Positions 1 to 8,153 of a stretch of 64,000 bases of DNA are shown piece by piece; the first letter of the stretch is position 1; each line of letters begins with the position of its first letter. Under the pieces are notes generated by a model. That model was given only the letters and a program-made list of their open reading frames with translations, did no database searches and was not told the DNA's origin. The DNA is taken from positions 1 to 64,000 of the forward strand of contig JBBROO010000006.1 in NCBI GenBank assembly GCA_038229295.1. Reading direction: 5' to 3'. This DNA is from JAJPGZ01 sp038229295 (GTDB taxonomy: Bacteria > Verrucomicrobiota > Verrucomicrobiia > Chthoniobacterales > UBA10450). The translations under genes and the position numbers were made by a program.

Positions 1-405
1 CAATCGGGCGAGATGTCGCAGCGCTTCGTCGAGTTCGTCATGATGCAGGCGCAGAACGCCGCGCTCTTTCTCGGACAAATTCCGAATCCGAAAACGGGCG
101 AAGGCGAAGTGAATCTCGAGCTGGCGAAAATGTTTATCGATCAACTCGCCATGATCCAGGAAAAGACGCGCGGGAATTTGACGAACGAGGAATCGACCGT
201 GCTGCGCAATGCGATTTCGAATCTGCAAATGGCATTTGTAGAAGTTTCGGAGCATGTCGCGAAAGGTGGCGGACAAACCGCGCCGCCGACGGAAGAGCAG
301 CCGACGCCGCCGGAAAGATCGACAAGTACTCCAGCGGAGACGCCGCCGATTGCTTCGACCGAAACTGAGTCGAAGAAAAAATTCACCAAGAGTTACGGTT
401 CCTAA
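1..405 (+). CDS. DUF1844 family protein (5' end probably outside window)
   Basis: The reading frame is open from base 1. The first ATG is at 13, but codons Gln-Ser-Gly-Glu lie in frame before it, so the protein may start upstream of the window. The core (FVEFVMMQAQNAALFLGQ, then NLELAKMFIDQLAMIQEKTRGNL) matches the small DUF1844 family, helical proteins of unknown function usually 100-130 residues long. The C-terminal ~45 residues are a Pro/Thr/Glu-rich low-complexity tail ending in basic residues. One copy of the abundant 10-mer lies in the tail (315-324), read as Arg-Ser-Thr. Family assignment is good; function is unknown. Confidence 0.8.
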   Translation, partial: QSGEMSQRFVEFVMMQAQNAALFLGQIPNPKTGEGEVNLELAKMFIDQLAMIQEKTRGNLTNEESTVLRNAISNLQMAFVEVSEHVAKGGGQTAPPTEEQPTPPERSTSTPAETPPIASTETESKKKFTKSYGS

Positions 406-425
406 CCGTGCGCGTCCGCGCGGTT

Positions 426-535
426 TGTCATCCCAAGCGGAGGCGAGGGACCTCTCACAGAATGATTGAGCGTTCAACGACTCCAGCGTGCTCTAAGCTG
501 CGAATGTGAGGTCCTTCACTCCGTTCAGGATGACA
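426..535. repeat. Imperfect inverted-repeat element A (REPIN/MITE-like)
   Basis: The left arm starts TGTCATCCCAAGCGGAGG and ends GAGGGACCTC. The right arm reads GTGAGGTCCTTCACTCCG and ends CAGGATGACA. About 50 unrelated bases separate them. The arms are inverted, diverged versions of those at 10474-10620 and 26488-26954. The element fills most of the space between the DUF1844 gene and topB. Confidence 0.75.
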
Positions 536-583
536 GCGCACAGCTTGTGATGACGCCATGTGCGATTTAATTAGGTGCCTGCA

Positions 584-1690
584 ATGGAAAAAAAAGGTCG
601 GCAAGGGAAAAAGAAGATCGCCAATCTTAAAACCACGACCGATCCGGTCGAGGTCGCGGAGGACGCGGGCTTGCGCTACGTCAGCGACAGTCAGCCCGGT
701 TACACGCGCAAAGCGAAAAGCGACGGCTTTGAGTATTTCGACACCGACGGAAAACCGATTCGCGATGAGCAGCGGGTGTTGCGAATCAACCGTCTCGCCG
801 TTCCGCCGGCCTACACCAAGGTTTGGATTTGTCCTTCGCCGAACGGCCACATTCAGGCGACCGGCTGCGACGCGCGCCGGCGAAAGCAATATCGCTATCA
901 TGAACGCTGGCGGGACGCGCGCGATGAGAACAAATACGAAAAGATGGCTCTCTTCGGTGAAGCGTTGCCGAAAATTCGGAGACGGGTGGAGAAAGACCTC
1001 AAGCTCCCCGGGCTGCCCCGAAACAAAGTGCTGGCGACCATCGTGCAATTACTCGAGCGCACTTTCATTCGTGTCGGCAATGAGGAATACGCGCGCGAAA
1101 ACAAATCGTTTGGCCTAACGACGATGCAAGATCGACATGTCGATGTGAAGGGATCGAAACTGCGCTTTCGTTTTCGGGGCAAGAGCGGGATTAATCACGA
1201 AGTCGACGTGACCGACCGGCGCATCGCCAAAACCATTTCCAAGCTGCAGGATTTGCCCGGCCAGGAATTGTTTCAGTACGTCGATGACGAGGGCGAGGTC
1301 GGTAACATCACATCGCAAGATGTGAACGCCTACCTCAAGGAAATCACGGGCGAAGATTTCACGGCCAAAGATTTTAGGACATGGGCGGGAACGGTGCTGG
1401 CGGCGATCGCGCTCCATGCCGCCGGCGATTTTGAAACGAAGCAGCAGGCGAAATCGAACATTAAGAATGCGGTGGCCGCGGTCTCAAAGATTCTTGGGAA
1501 CACGCCGGCGATCTGCCGAAAATGTTATGTGCATCCCGCGGTGTTTGAATCGTATCTGAGCAAGAACGCGATCGAGGGCCTGAAGGAGAAGACGGAGGAA
1601 GCACTCGAGAATGCAGATGTCGATCTTCGTTCGACCGAGCCGGTCGTTTTGAAATTCCTACAGGCGCGCCTGGCGAAGAAAGCGGCCTAA
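584..1690 (+). CDS. Type IB DNA topoisomerase (eukaryotic/poxvirus-like)
   Basis: This 368-residue protein belongs to the bacterial topoisomerase IB family, which relaxes supercoils through a 3'-phosphotyrosyl intermediate. An N-terminal DNA-binding part (about 30-110, with YFDTDGKPIRDEQRVLRIN and AVPPAYTKVWICP) precedes the catalytic part (LPRNKVLATIVQLLERTFIRVGNEEYARENKSFGL is split here only for description). The family's active-site Tyr is likely Tyr315 in RKCYVHPAV. A GTG lies nine bases upstream at 575, but ATG 584 has AGGTG at a good distance. The gene converges on mlaD with its stop overlapping the neighbour's stop inside a GCCTAACGA word. Two 10-mer copies lie within it. Confidence 0.9.
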   Translation: MEKKGRQGKKKIANLKTTTDPVEVAEDAGLRYVSDSQPGYTRKAKSDGFEYFDTDGKPIRDEQRVLRINRLAVPPAYTKVWICPSPNGHIQATGCDARRRKQYRYHERWRDARDENKYEKMALFGEALPKIRRRVEKDLKLPGLPRNKVLATIVQLLERTFIRVGNEEYARENKSFGLTTMQDRHVDVKGSKLRFRFRGKSGINHEVDVTDRRIAKTISKLQDLPGQELFQYVDDEGEVGNITSQDVNAYLKEITGEDFTAKDFRTWAGTVLAAIALHAAGDFETKQQAKSNIKNAVAAVSKILGNTPAICRKCYVHPAVFESYLSKNAIEGLKEKTEEALENADVDLRSTEPVVLKFLQARLAKKAA

Positions 1691-2679
1691 CGACCACCGC
1701 TCGAAGGCGTCGGTTTCGCTTTCGTGCTCTTACGCACGGTGATGGTGGCTTCGCTCGGCGAAGGCGCTTTCTCCGGAGATTTTTTCGAGCTCGGCCAGAT
1801 GAGCCGCCACGGTTGCGCTTTCACGGTCTCGCTCAGCTCGGTGATGTTGCGACCGACCGGCTCGAGATCGCGCATGGTCGATTTCAATTTCTCGGACGAA
1901 TCGCGAAAGTTTTGCAGCGTCACTTTGATGTTGTCGTTTTCGGTCAGGCTGCTGCTGATCTTCTCGATGTTCTTGAGCGAATTAGAGAGCGGCCCGTCCG
2001 GTTCGGTAAGATCGACAAGGTGGTCGCCGAAGGTTTTGAAGCGTCCCAGTGCTTGATTCAACTCCGAGTCTTCATCGGTGATCTTGCTCAGGTTTTGCGC
2101 GGTGTCCTCCAGTTCTTTCATCGTCTTGGTTGCTTCAGTCGCGACCGGTTGAATGATGTCGAGCATTTTGGCAGCGGCCTCGGCGAAATCGGGAGTGCGT
2201 TGGCCCGCGAACATTTCTCCGTCATGCGCGCGGCCGGACGTTTCGGTTCCCTGCGTGATGTCGATCGCCATTTCGCCTAACAAACCCAGCGAGATCATGC
2301 GCGTAAGCGCGTCGCGATAAACAAGGGCGCTTTTGTCCACCTGGACATCGATGCGGACTTCAAATTTCGGTTTGCCATCGGCCGGCGTCGGCGTGGCGGT
2401 CGCATCCGGAGGGCGAATGGTGGCGGCCGCTTCCTGCGCGCGCTGGTCTTCTTCGCGCGAAACGGGCGAATACAATTTTTGCACCTGTCCAATCTTGCGG
2501 CCCGCGAGGAGAACAGGGGCGCCGAGTTTGATTCCGGATGCGTTGTCGAAATAAACCCGATAAGTCACTAACGGTTTAAACAATCCGGGCGCGCCCAAAA
2601 GAATGAGCACGGCGACGACAACGACGACCGTGCCCACGACGAGCAGGCCGGTCAGAATTTCATTTCGTCGCAATTGCAT
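1687..2679 (-). CDS. mlaD: MlaD/MCE-domain substrate-binding protein of an ABC lipid transporter
   Basis: This 330-residue protein has one N-terminal membrane helix (about 10-32) and then an MCE domain (YRVYFDNASGIKLGAPVLLAGRKIG). In known systems such as MlaD or TTG2C it hands phospholipids to the permease. The MCE domain carries a Thr/Pro-rich insertion (about 85-105). A long helical, coiled-coil-like region follows (about 165-290), with a low-complexity basic tail. The start overlaps the end of mlaF by 20 bases, so it is the last gene of an mlaE-mlaF-mlaD operon. The symbol follows the family; the substrate is inferred. Confidence 0.88.
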   Translation of the reverse strand: MQLRRNEILTGLLVVGTVVVVVAVLILLGAPGLFKPLVTYRVYFDNASGIKLGAPVLLAGRKIGQVQKLYSPVSREEDQRAQEAAATIRPPDATATPTPADGKPKFEVRIDVQVDKSALVYRDALTRMISLGLLGEMAIDITQGTETSGRAHDGEMFAGQRTPDFAEAAAKMLDIIQPVATEATKTMKELEDTAQNLSKITDEDSELNQALGRFKTFGDHLVDLTEPDGPLSNSLKNIEKISSSLTENDNIKVTLQNFRDSSEKLKSTMRDLEPVGRNITELSETVKAQPWRLIWPSSKKSPEKAPSPSEATITVRKSTKAKPTPSSGGR

Positions 2680-3451
2680 CTTGGCTTCCTTCCAGAATGG
2701 GGCCTTCGGTGCTGCCGCTCAAGAATTGAGCGACCACCGGGTTGGTCGACTGTCGGAATTGTTCAGGCTCTCCATCTTCAATAATTTTACCCTGATATAA
2801 CATAGCCATTCGTGTGCCGATGCGAAAGGCGCTTTCCATCTCATGCGTGACGATAATGGAAGTGACTTTGGATTTCTCCGTTAGGCTGATGATTAATTCA
2901 TCGATGACCGATTTGATGACGGGATCGAGGCCCGCCGTCGGTTCGTCGAACAAAATTAATTCCGGATCGAGCACGAGCGCGCGGGCCAGGCTCACGCGCT
3001 TGCGCATGCCGCCGCTTAATTCCGACGGCATCTGCTCTTTCGATTCGGGCAAACCGACCAGCGCCAGTTTTTCATCCACGATCTGGTCGATCTCGTCCTG
3101 GGATTTTTCGGTCAATTCTTCCAACGGCAGCGCGACGTTGTCGCGAACATTGCGCGAGCTGAGCAACGCGGAGTATTGGTAAACCATTCCGATCTGTCGC
3201 CGCACTTGTTGCAATTTGCGCCGGCGCAATCGCGTGATTTCGAATTGTTGAAAGAAGACTTCGCCCGCGCTCGGATAAAGAATTCCGAGAATGAGACGTA
3301 GGATGGTGCTTTTGCCGCTGCCGCTTTGGCCCATGACGACGAGGCGATCGAGTGGCCGCACTTCCAGCGAAACGCCATCGAGAACTTTTTTTTCTTCGAA
3401 CTGCATTTCGACATCGCGCAGTTCCACCACGTTCGGAGGAGGCGCGCTCAT
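2660..3451 (-). CDS. mlaF: MlaF-type ABC transporter ATPase
   Basis: Cytoplasmic ATPase of the Mla/MCE transporter, 263 residues. Walker A is GQSGSGKST (41-49), the signature is LSGGM, and Walker B with the following Asp is LILFDEPTAGLD. The switch His lies in IIVTHEM. The start at 3451 (MSAPPPNVVEL) overlaps the mlaE stop by four bases (ATGA). The frame stays open further upstream, but that part is the shadow of mlaE. It would power lipid movement between membranes together with the flanking mlaE and mlaD. Confidence 0.93.
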   Translation of the reverse strand: MSAPPPNVVELRDVEMQFEEKKVLDGVSLEVRPLDRLVVMGQSGSGKSTILRLILGILYPSAGEVFFQQFEITRLRRRKLQQVRRQIGMVYQYSALLSSRNVRDNVALPLEELTEKSQDEIDQIVDEKLALVGLPESKEQMPSELSGGMRKRVSLARALVLDPELILFDEPTAGLDPVIKSVIDELIISLTEKSKVTSIIVTHEMESAFRIGTRMAMLYQGKIIEDGEPEQFRQSTNPVVAQFLSGSTEGPILEGSQDAIATK

Positions 3452-4290
3452 GTCGGAAAAAAGACGGTGTAAACAATGTTGTAGACCGTGTCGAAACCGA
3501 TCACGGTCGTGATCGCGGTGACGACGCTGGACGTGGTCGATGAACCGACGCCGGCCGCACCGCCTTTCACCGCGAGACCGCGGTAGCATGCGATCCCGCC
3601 GATGAGCAGACCAAACATCAAACTTTTCAGCACGCCGGTGACGATGTCGCGAATGAGCAGGGCTTCGCGCACAAGATCGAGAAAATAGACGAACGCGATG
3701 CTGAAATATGCGTGCGAAATTAATCCGGTCGCAAAGATGGCAGCGATATTCGAGACGGTGGAGAGGCACGGCATCAGAAAAAAAAGCGCGAGCATGCGCG
3801 GCGCGACCAGAAAGCGCAACGGGCCGATGCCCATCGCTTCGATCGCCTCGACTTCTTCGGAAACTTTCATCGTGCCGAGCTCGGCCGTGAACGCCGCCCC
3901 GACTCGCGCGGCCAGCATGATGCCGGTAATGAGCGGACCGAGTTCGCGGGTGAAAGCGATGGCGACGAGGCCGGGGACGAGACGCTCGGTGCCGAAACGT
4001 TGCAATTGATACCCGGTCAATAGCGCCATCGTTAGGCCGAGAAAAAATGAAACCAGTCCGACCAGCGGAACGGACTCCACGCCGGCGCGTTCGGTGTGAC
4101 GGAAAAAACTCTCCGCGCGAAAGGGCACACGGCCGCTGCGGATGCGATCGATCGTTTCATCGAACGTGTGAACAATGAACCAAAACATGGCGCCGACTTC
4201 GCGCAGAAAACTTCGGCCGAGGTGACCGATGCCTTGCACGACCACGACCGGATTCCCGGACAAGGTCTCGCTGTTCTCGTTATTCGCCAT
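3448..4290 (-). CDS. mlaE: MlaE-type ABC transporter permease
   Basis: Permease of the MCE lipid transporter (PF02405). It has several hydrophobic segments and the typical FTRELGPLITGIMLAARVGA and ELGTMKVSEEVEAIEAMGI signatures. I chose ATG 4290 (MANNENSE). A longer start at 4329 is open, but those 13 residues are written by two tandem copies of the abundant 10-mer (4313 and 4329), which place ATG codons there by accident. It is the first gene of the mlaE-mlaF-mlaD operon and is divergent from the peptidase gene. Confidence 0.88.
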   Translation of the reverse strand: MANNENSETLSGNPVVVVQGIGHLGRSFLREVGAMFWFIVHTFDETIDRIRSGRVPFRAESFFRHTERAGVESVPLVGLVSFFLGLTMALLTGYQLQRFGTERLVPGLVAIAFTRELGPLITGIMLAARVGAAFTAELGTMKVSEEVEAIEAMGIGPLRFLVAPRMLALFFLMPCLSTVSNIAAIFATGLISHAYFSIAFVYFLDLVREALLIRDIVTGVLKSLMFGLLIGGIACYRGLAVKGGAAGVGSSTTSSVVTAITTVIGFDTVYNIVYTVFFPT

Positions 4291-4370
4291 GGTCAGGAGA
4301 TTTTGCAGTAGATGTCGATCTTGCGCCATGTCGATCTTGCCATTCTCTTCGAACGAGGCGAAGAAACGCG

Positions 4371-5378
4371 GTGGCGTTTAAATCGTGGATCGCGATCGCG
4401 TTGATCATCGCGCCGCTGACAAAGGTTATGAGCACGGAGCAAAACAAATTCGGTCTCGTCATTCACGGCGGCGCCGGCACGATCGAGCGCGGCAAACTGA
4501 CGCCGGAGCGCGAAAAGGAATATCGGGCCGGGCTCGAGCGTTCGCTCAAAGCCGGTTACGAAATTTTGAAACGCGGCGGGTCAAGTCTCGATGCGGTTGA
4601 AGCTGCCGTGCGTGTGATGGAGGACGATGCGCATTTCAATGCCGGCAAAGGCGCGGTGTTCACCAGCGCGGGAAAGATCGAGATGGATGCCGCCATCATG
4701 GATGGAAAAACTTTGCAGGCTGGCGCGGTCGCGAGTTTGAAGCACGTCAAGAACCCCATCAGTCTCGCGCGTCTCGTCATGGAAAAATCAAAACACGTGA
4801 TGATGGATGGAGAGGGCGCGGAGAATTTCGCGAAGGAGCACGGCGTGGAGCTCGTGGACGAAAAATATTTTTTCTCACAGGAACGTTTCGATGCGCTGCA
4901 AAGAATGAAGGAAGCCGAAAAAGGCGGCGGCAGCGGCGGAAAGAAATTCATCATCACCGATCAAGATCGACATGGAACCGTCGGCGCCGTCGCGCTCGAT
5001 CAACAGGGAAACCTCGCGGTCGCGACTTCGACGGGCGGCAACACCAATAAACTTCCGGGACGCATCGGCGATTCGCCCATCATCGGCGCCGGCACCTACG
5101 CGAACAATGCGACCTGCGCGGTTTCGGCCACAGGCGACGGCGAATATTTTATTCGCGCGACCGTCGCGCATGACATCTCCGCGTTGATGGAATATCGAGA
5201 AAAGTCGTTAGCCGACGCCGCGCAGATCACGCTCGACAAAGTCGCGAAGCTCGGCGGCACCGGCGGATTGATCGCAATCGATAAAAACGGAAACATGGCG
5301 TTGCCTTTCAACACATCTGGAATGTATCGCGGACAAATCGGCGCGGACGGCAGGTTCGTGGTCGAGATTTACAAGTAG
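4371..5378 (+). CDS. iaaA: Isoaspartyl peptidase/plant-type L-asparaginase (Ntn-hydrolase)
   Basis: A 335-residue Ntn hydrolase of asparaginase family 2. These self-cleave before a Thr nucleophile and hydrolyse isoaspartyl dipeptides or asparagine. The N-terminal motif LVIHGGAGTI and the cleavage motif HGTVGAVALD are clear; the nucleophile is Thr203 counted from GTG 4371. STGGNTNKLPGRIGDSPIIGAGTYA is the substrate-binding stretch. The first ~19 residues are hydrophobic and could be a signal peptide, giving an extracytoplasmic enzyme; ATG 4428 would give a cytoplasmic form. A 10-mer copy (4963-4972) encodes the residues just before the nucleophile. Confidence 0.88.
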   Translation: MAFKSWIAIALIIAPLTKVMSTEQNKFGLVIHGGAGTIERGKLTPEREKEYRAGLERSLKAGYEILKRGGSSLDAVEAAVRVMEDDAHFNAGKGAVFTSAGKIEMDAAIMDGKTLQAGAVASLKHVKNPISLARLVMEKSKHVMMDGEGAENFAKEHGVELVDEKYFFSQERFDALQRMKEAEKGGGSGGKKFIITDQDRHGTVGAVALDQQGNLAVATSTGGNTNKLPGRIGDSPIIGAGTYANNATCAVSATGDGEYFIRATVAHDISALMEYREKSLADAAQITLDKVAKLGGTGGLIAIDKNGNMALPFNTSGMYRGQIGADGRFVVEIYK

Positions 5379-5447
5379 TTGTAGGGGCGGCTGTCTCAGC
5401 CGCAAAATCTGATGAGTTGCGCGTGAGGACACGCGCCTCTACACCTT
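5379..5447. repeat. Inverted-repeat intergenic element (GTAGGGGCGG family)
   Basis: The space between the peptidase and the glycosyltransferase is filled by TGTAGGGGCGGCTGTCTCAG on the left and CGTGAGGACACGCGCCTCTA on the right, an imperfect inverted pair with inner dyads. The left arm resembles the right end of the palindromic element inside alaS (56840-56937), so both probably belong to one repeat family. Confidence 0.55.
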
Positions 5448-5456
5448 TCGTCGATC

Positions 5457-6182
5457 ATGTTGGCGCCGTTCTCAGTCGTCATTCCCGCTTTCAACGAAGC
5501 CACGCGCATCGGCGATTCGCTGCGATTAACGCTCGAATATTTGGCGAACGTCTCACCGCAAAGCGAACTCATCGTCGTCAATGACGGCTCGACCGATGAA
5601 ACATCGACAATCGCACGTCGTGTTTTAGACAACGCCGACATCGAGACGCATCTGCTCGAGAATTTTCCGAACTGCGGCAAAGGCGCGGCCGTTCGACAAG
5701 GATTACTCGCTGCGCAAAAGCCGATCGGATTATTTTTCGACGCCGATCTGGCGACGCCGCTGGAAGAAATTCCAAAGATCATCGAGCCGATCGCAAATGA
5801 AGATGTCGATCTTGCCTTCGGTTCGCGGGCGCTCGATCGCAAATTGATTGGCCGACATCAACCGTGGCGACGCGAACAAGGCGGTCGCGTTTTCAATTTG
5901 CTCGTTAGGCTAAGTTCCGGCCTGCCTTTTTGGGATACGCAATGCGGCTTCAAAGCATTTCGCCTGGAGGTTTGCCGACCCATTATCGAAGCCGCGCGCA
6001 TCGATGGTTTTGCCTTCGACGTGGAGCTGATTTATCTCGCGCACCGCGCCGGATTGCATCTGCGCGAAATCCCGGTGCGCTGGAATCACGTCGAAGGAAG
6101 CAAAGTAAATTTCGCGCGCGACAGCGTGGGTATGCTGCGGGAGGTCCTCACGCTCCGTAGGCAAAGCGGCGCGCAAGAGTAG
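5457..6182 (+). CDS. Family 2 glycosyltransferase (dolichyl-phosphate glucosyltransferase-like)
   Basis: This 241-residue GT-A glycosyltransferase begins with the nucleotide-binding motif FSVVIPAFNEATRI, followed by LIVVNDGSTDET and a metal-binding DADLATP. The region GSRALDRKLIGRHQPWRREQG and the late WNHVEGSKVNF motif are typical of the polyprenyl-phosphate glucosyl/mannosyl transferase branch. No membrane helices follow the catalytic domain. It probably charges a lipid carrier with sugar for envelope glycans; donor and acceptor are not visible. A 10-mer copy follows the stop directly (6184). Confidence 0.82.
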   Translation: MLAPFSVVIPAFNEATRIGDSLRLTLEYLANVSPQSELIVVNDGSTDETSTIARRVLDNADIETHLLENFPNCGKGAAVRQGLLAAQKPIGLFFDADLATPLEEIPKIIEPIANEDVDLAFGSRALDRKLIGRHQPWRREQGGRVFNLLVRLSSGLPFWDTQCGFKAFRLEVCRPIIEAARIDGFAFDVELIYLAHRAGLHLREIPVRWNHVEGSKVNFARDSVGMLREVLTLRRQSGAQE

Positions 6183-6218
6183 ATGTCGATCTTGCGCGCC
6201 GTTTGAAATTGCTCGGAA

Positions 6219-6638
6219 CTATTTCTTAACGATCTCGGCGTTCTCCAGCATCGCCATGCCGTCGCGTTCGGCGAGTTTGCCTTTGAGCGTGACCGTTTTG
6301 CCGGCGAATTCGGCGAGTTGATCGTTGATCGGCTTATGCTCGCCGACGACGAGATAGGCTTTCCCGTTCTCGACGATGCCGACCGGTCCGCCGCCCTTGA
6401 TGCATTTGCTCGCGCAAGCGGCGTGTTTGTCGCCCGTCGCGTTGTGATCGACGTAGCACATTAGGTCGACAACTTCGCCGGTCACTTCTTTGGAAGCGCC
6501 GGTGTCGAGTTTATCTTTGCCGTGCTCGCTGTGCTCGTCATGGGCGAGCGCAAGCGGAGCGGTCGTTAGGGCAACGATGAATGTGGTCGCGACTGCAACC
6601 TTGAAAATAGTGGGCCGATTCGAAGTGGATGTAAACAT
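6219..6638 (-). CDS. Small secreted His/Cys-containing protein of unknown function
   Basis: This 139-residue protein has a signal peptide (about 1-32, ending APLALA), then a His-rich stretch (HDEHSEHGKDK). A conserved-looking core follows: VTGEVVDLMCYVDHNATG, then HAACASKCIKGGGPVGI, and a small beta-rich C-terminus. The His cluster and MCY/CASKC cysteines suggest metal or heme binding in the periplasm, but this is only inference. It is a single gene with no operon partner. I do not recognise a named family. Confidence 0.7.
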   Translation of the reverse strand: MFTSTSNRPTIFKVAVATTFIVALTTAPLALAHDEHSEHGKDKLDTGASKEVTGEVVDLMCYVDHNATGDKHAACASKCIKGGGPVGIVENGKAYLVVGEHKPINDQLAEFAGKTVTLKGKLAERDGMAMLENAEIVKK

Positions 6639-6668
6639 GTGACGAATCTCTGCCGATTCATCGCATGG

Positions 6669-7802
6669 TCAATGTCCCTTCTCGATCAAATCGGCGAACT
6701 GCGAAAAGAAATACGAGGCGTCGTGCGGACCAGGCGCAGCTTCGGGATGATATTGCACGCTGAAGATCGGCAACTCTTTGTGGCGCATCCCTTCAACTGT
6801 GCCGTCGTTCAAATTGATATGCGTGACTTCGACTTCGTTAGGCAGCGAATCGGGGTCCACCGCGAATCCGTGATTTTGTGAAGTGATGGCAACCTTGCCG
6901 CTGCGCAAATCTTTCACCGGCTGGTTCGCGCCGCGGTGGCCGAACTTAAGTTTGAATGTCGATCCTCCGAAAGCGAAGCCGAGAACCTGATGACCGAGAC
7001 AAATCCCGAAGATCGGCTTCCGTCCCATCAATCCGCGCACCGCTTCATGGGCATAGGAAAGTGCGGCCGGGTCGCCCGGGCCATTCGACAAAAAAACGCC
7101 GTCCGGATTTAGCGCGAGAACTTCTTCCGCTTTTGTGGCGGCCGGGACAACTGTGACAGCAAAACCTTTCTGTCGAAGTAGCCGCAAAATATTTTGCTTC
7201 ATTCCGTAGTCATAGGCGGCAATACGAAAGCGAACCGGCGGAAGATGCCCGCCATTTCCATTAGCGGTCGACCACGGCTTGCTCAGTTCATCGTTCGGAT
7301 CCCATTGGTAAACTTCCGGTGTCGAAACTTCGCGGACGTAATCCATCCCGATAACGCCTTCGCCTTTTACGGCGCGTTGCGTTGCCTCTTCCGGCGAGAT
7401 TTGCTCCGTCGTTAGGCAAGCTTTCATCGCGCCGCGGGTGCGCAGATGCCGCGTCAGCGCGCGCGTGTCGATTCCCTGCACACCGGGGATGTTCGACTTT
7501 TGCAAATACTCTTCGAGCGACATTTCCGAGCGCCAGTTGCTCGGCGCTTCGCTCAGTTCCTCAATGACGAATCCGCGAACGTGCGGCGAGCCGCTTTCCT
7601 GATCGAGCGCATTCGTCCCGTAATTTCCGATCAATGGATACGTCATGGTCACGATCTGTCCGCGATACGACGGATCGGTTAGCACTTCCTGGTAACCGGT
7701 CATCGAAGTGTTAAAACAAATTTCGCCGACACTGGTCGACGTTGCGCCGAAAGATTCGCCCTCGAAATATCTTCCGTCTTCGAGAGCGAGGAGTGCGCGC
7801 AT
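6669..7802 (-). CDS. carA: Carbamoyl-phosphate synthase small (glutaminase) subunit
   Basis: 377 residues, full length for CarA, the class I glutamine amidotransferase that feeds ammonia to CarB for arginine and pyrimidine synthesis. The N-terminal CarA domain includes FNTSMTGYQEVLTDPSY. The amidotransferase domain has the nucleophile Cys268 in GICLGHQ and the His/Glu pair in VQYHPEAAPGP. The start ATG at 7802 matches the usual N-terminus (ALLALEDG). carB is not in the window. A copy of the 10-mer sits just upstream (7813), and a probable 6S RNA with its own terminator separates it from pheT. Confidence 0.95.
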   Translation of the reverse strand: MRALLALEDGRYFEGESFGATSTSVGEICFNTSMTGYQEVLTDPSYRGQIVTMTYPLIGNYGTNALDQESGSPHVRGFVIEELSEAPSNWRSEMSLEEYLQKSNIPGVQGIDTRALTRHLRTRGAMKACLTTEQISPEEATQRAVKGEGVIGMDYVREVSTPEVYQWDPNDELSKPWSTANGNGGHLPPVRFRIAAYDYGMKQNILRLLRQKGFAVTVVPAATKAEEVLALNPDGVFLSNGPGDPAALSYAHEAVRGLMGRKPIFGICLGHQVLGFAFGGSTFKLKFGHRGANQPVKDLRSGKVAITSQNHGFAVDPDSLPNEVEVTHINLNDGTVEGMRHKELPIFSVQYHPEAAPGPHDASYFFSQFADLIEKGH

Positions 7803-7846
7803 TGGCGGGGATTGTCGATCTTAGCGCGGGAATTTCAAATCGTTCC

Positions 7847-7884
7847 CAAAGAAAAATGCCCGAATCGAATATCGACTCGGGCAT
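7847..7884 (-). terminator. Rho-independent terminator after the 6S-like RNA
   Basis: A 12-bp stem with one G:T-type change (TGCCCGAATCGA at 7857-7868 pairs with TCGACTCGGGCA at 7872-7883) has a tight loop. On the minus strand it is followed directly by a T run (A run 7852-7856 on the plus strand). It ends transcription coming from the structured RNA region, before carA. Confidence 0.8.
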
Positions 7885-7887
7885 TCG

Positions 7888-8074
7888 TAAAATTTTACCC
7901 CGCAGGTGCCGTTAGGCGGAGGACCCGTCCCTTTGGTAAAGGGCGGATGACCGTCACGAAGAATCTGACTTCCAACGAAGGCATGTCATCATCAGCGCAA
8001 CTGAGCCTCCTTGCTTAATTAACTATCGGTTCGGGCATGCCACCTGTATCTCGAACATCGCAGGGTAAATTTTG
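7888..8074 (-). ncRNA. ssrS: Probable 6S RNA
   Basis: Read on the minus strand, this ~187-nt region starts and ends with complementary arms (AAAATTTACCC at one end, GGGTAAAATTTT at the other). An inner pair CAGGTG/CACCTG, GGAGG/CCTCC, and a hairpin CCCTTT-AAAGGG lie between, followed by an intrinsic terminator. Near the 5' end GATGTTCG and CCGATAGTT, and near the 3' end CCTGCGG, resemble conserved stretches of E. coli 6S RNA. 6S RNA sequesters housekeeping RNA polymerase. The fit rests on manual pairing; other structured sRNAs are possible. Confidence 0.6.
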
Positions 8075-8085
8075 AGAATCGTTAA

Positions 8086-8128
8086 TTGAGCGTTGTCGGA
8101 AAGCACTGGTTTCCTGCGCAACGCTCAA
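8086..8128. terminator. Hairpin downstream of pheT
   Basis: A perfect 10-bp arm pair (TTGAGCGTTG at 8086-8095, CAACGCTCAA at 8119-8128) encloses a second stem (GGAAA/TTTCC). It lies just after the pheT stop and before the 6S-like RNA. There is no clear T run, so it could protect the 3' end or be part of the RNA's promoter region rather than a full terminator. The arm word is shared with the leader repeats at 11661 and 27619. Confidence 0.5.
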
Positions 8129-8153
8129 GCAACGACTCTCGCTTTTCAAAGAA

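Noticed and set aside
455..1048. Open frames overlapping the topoisomerase start on both strands
   Set aside because: They cover the inverted repeat and topoisomerase codons in wrong frames and show no domain.
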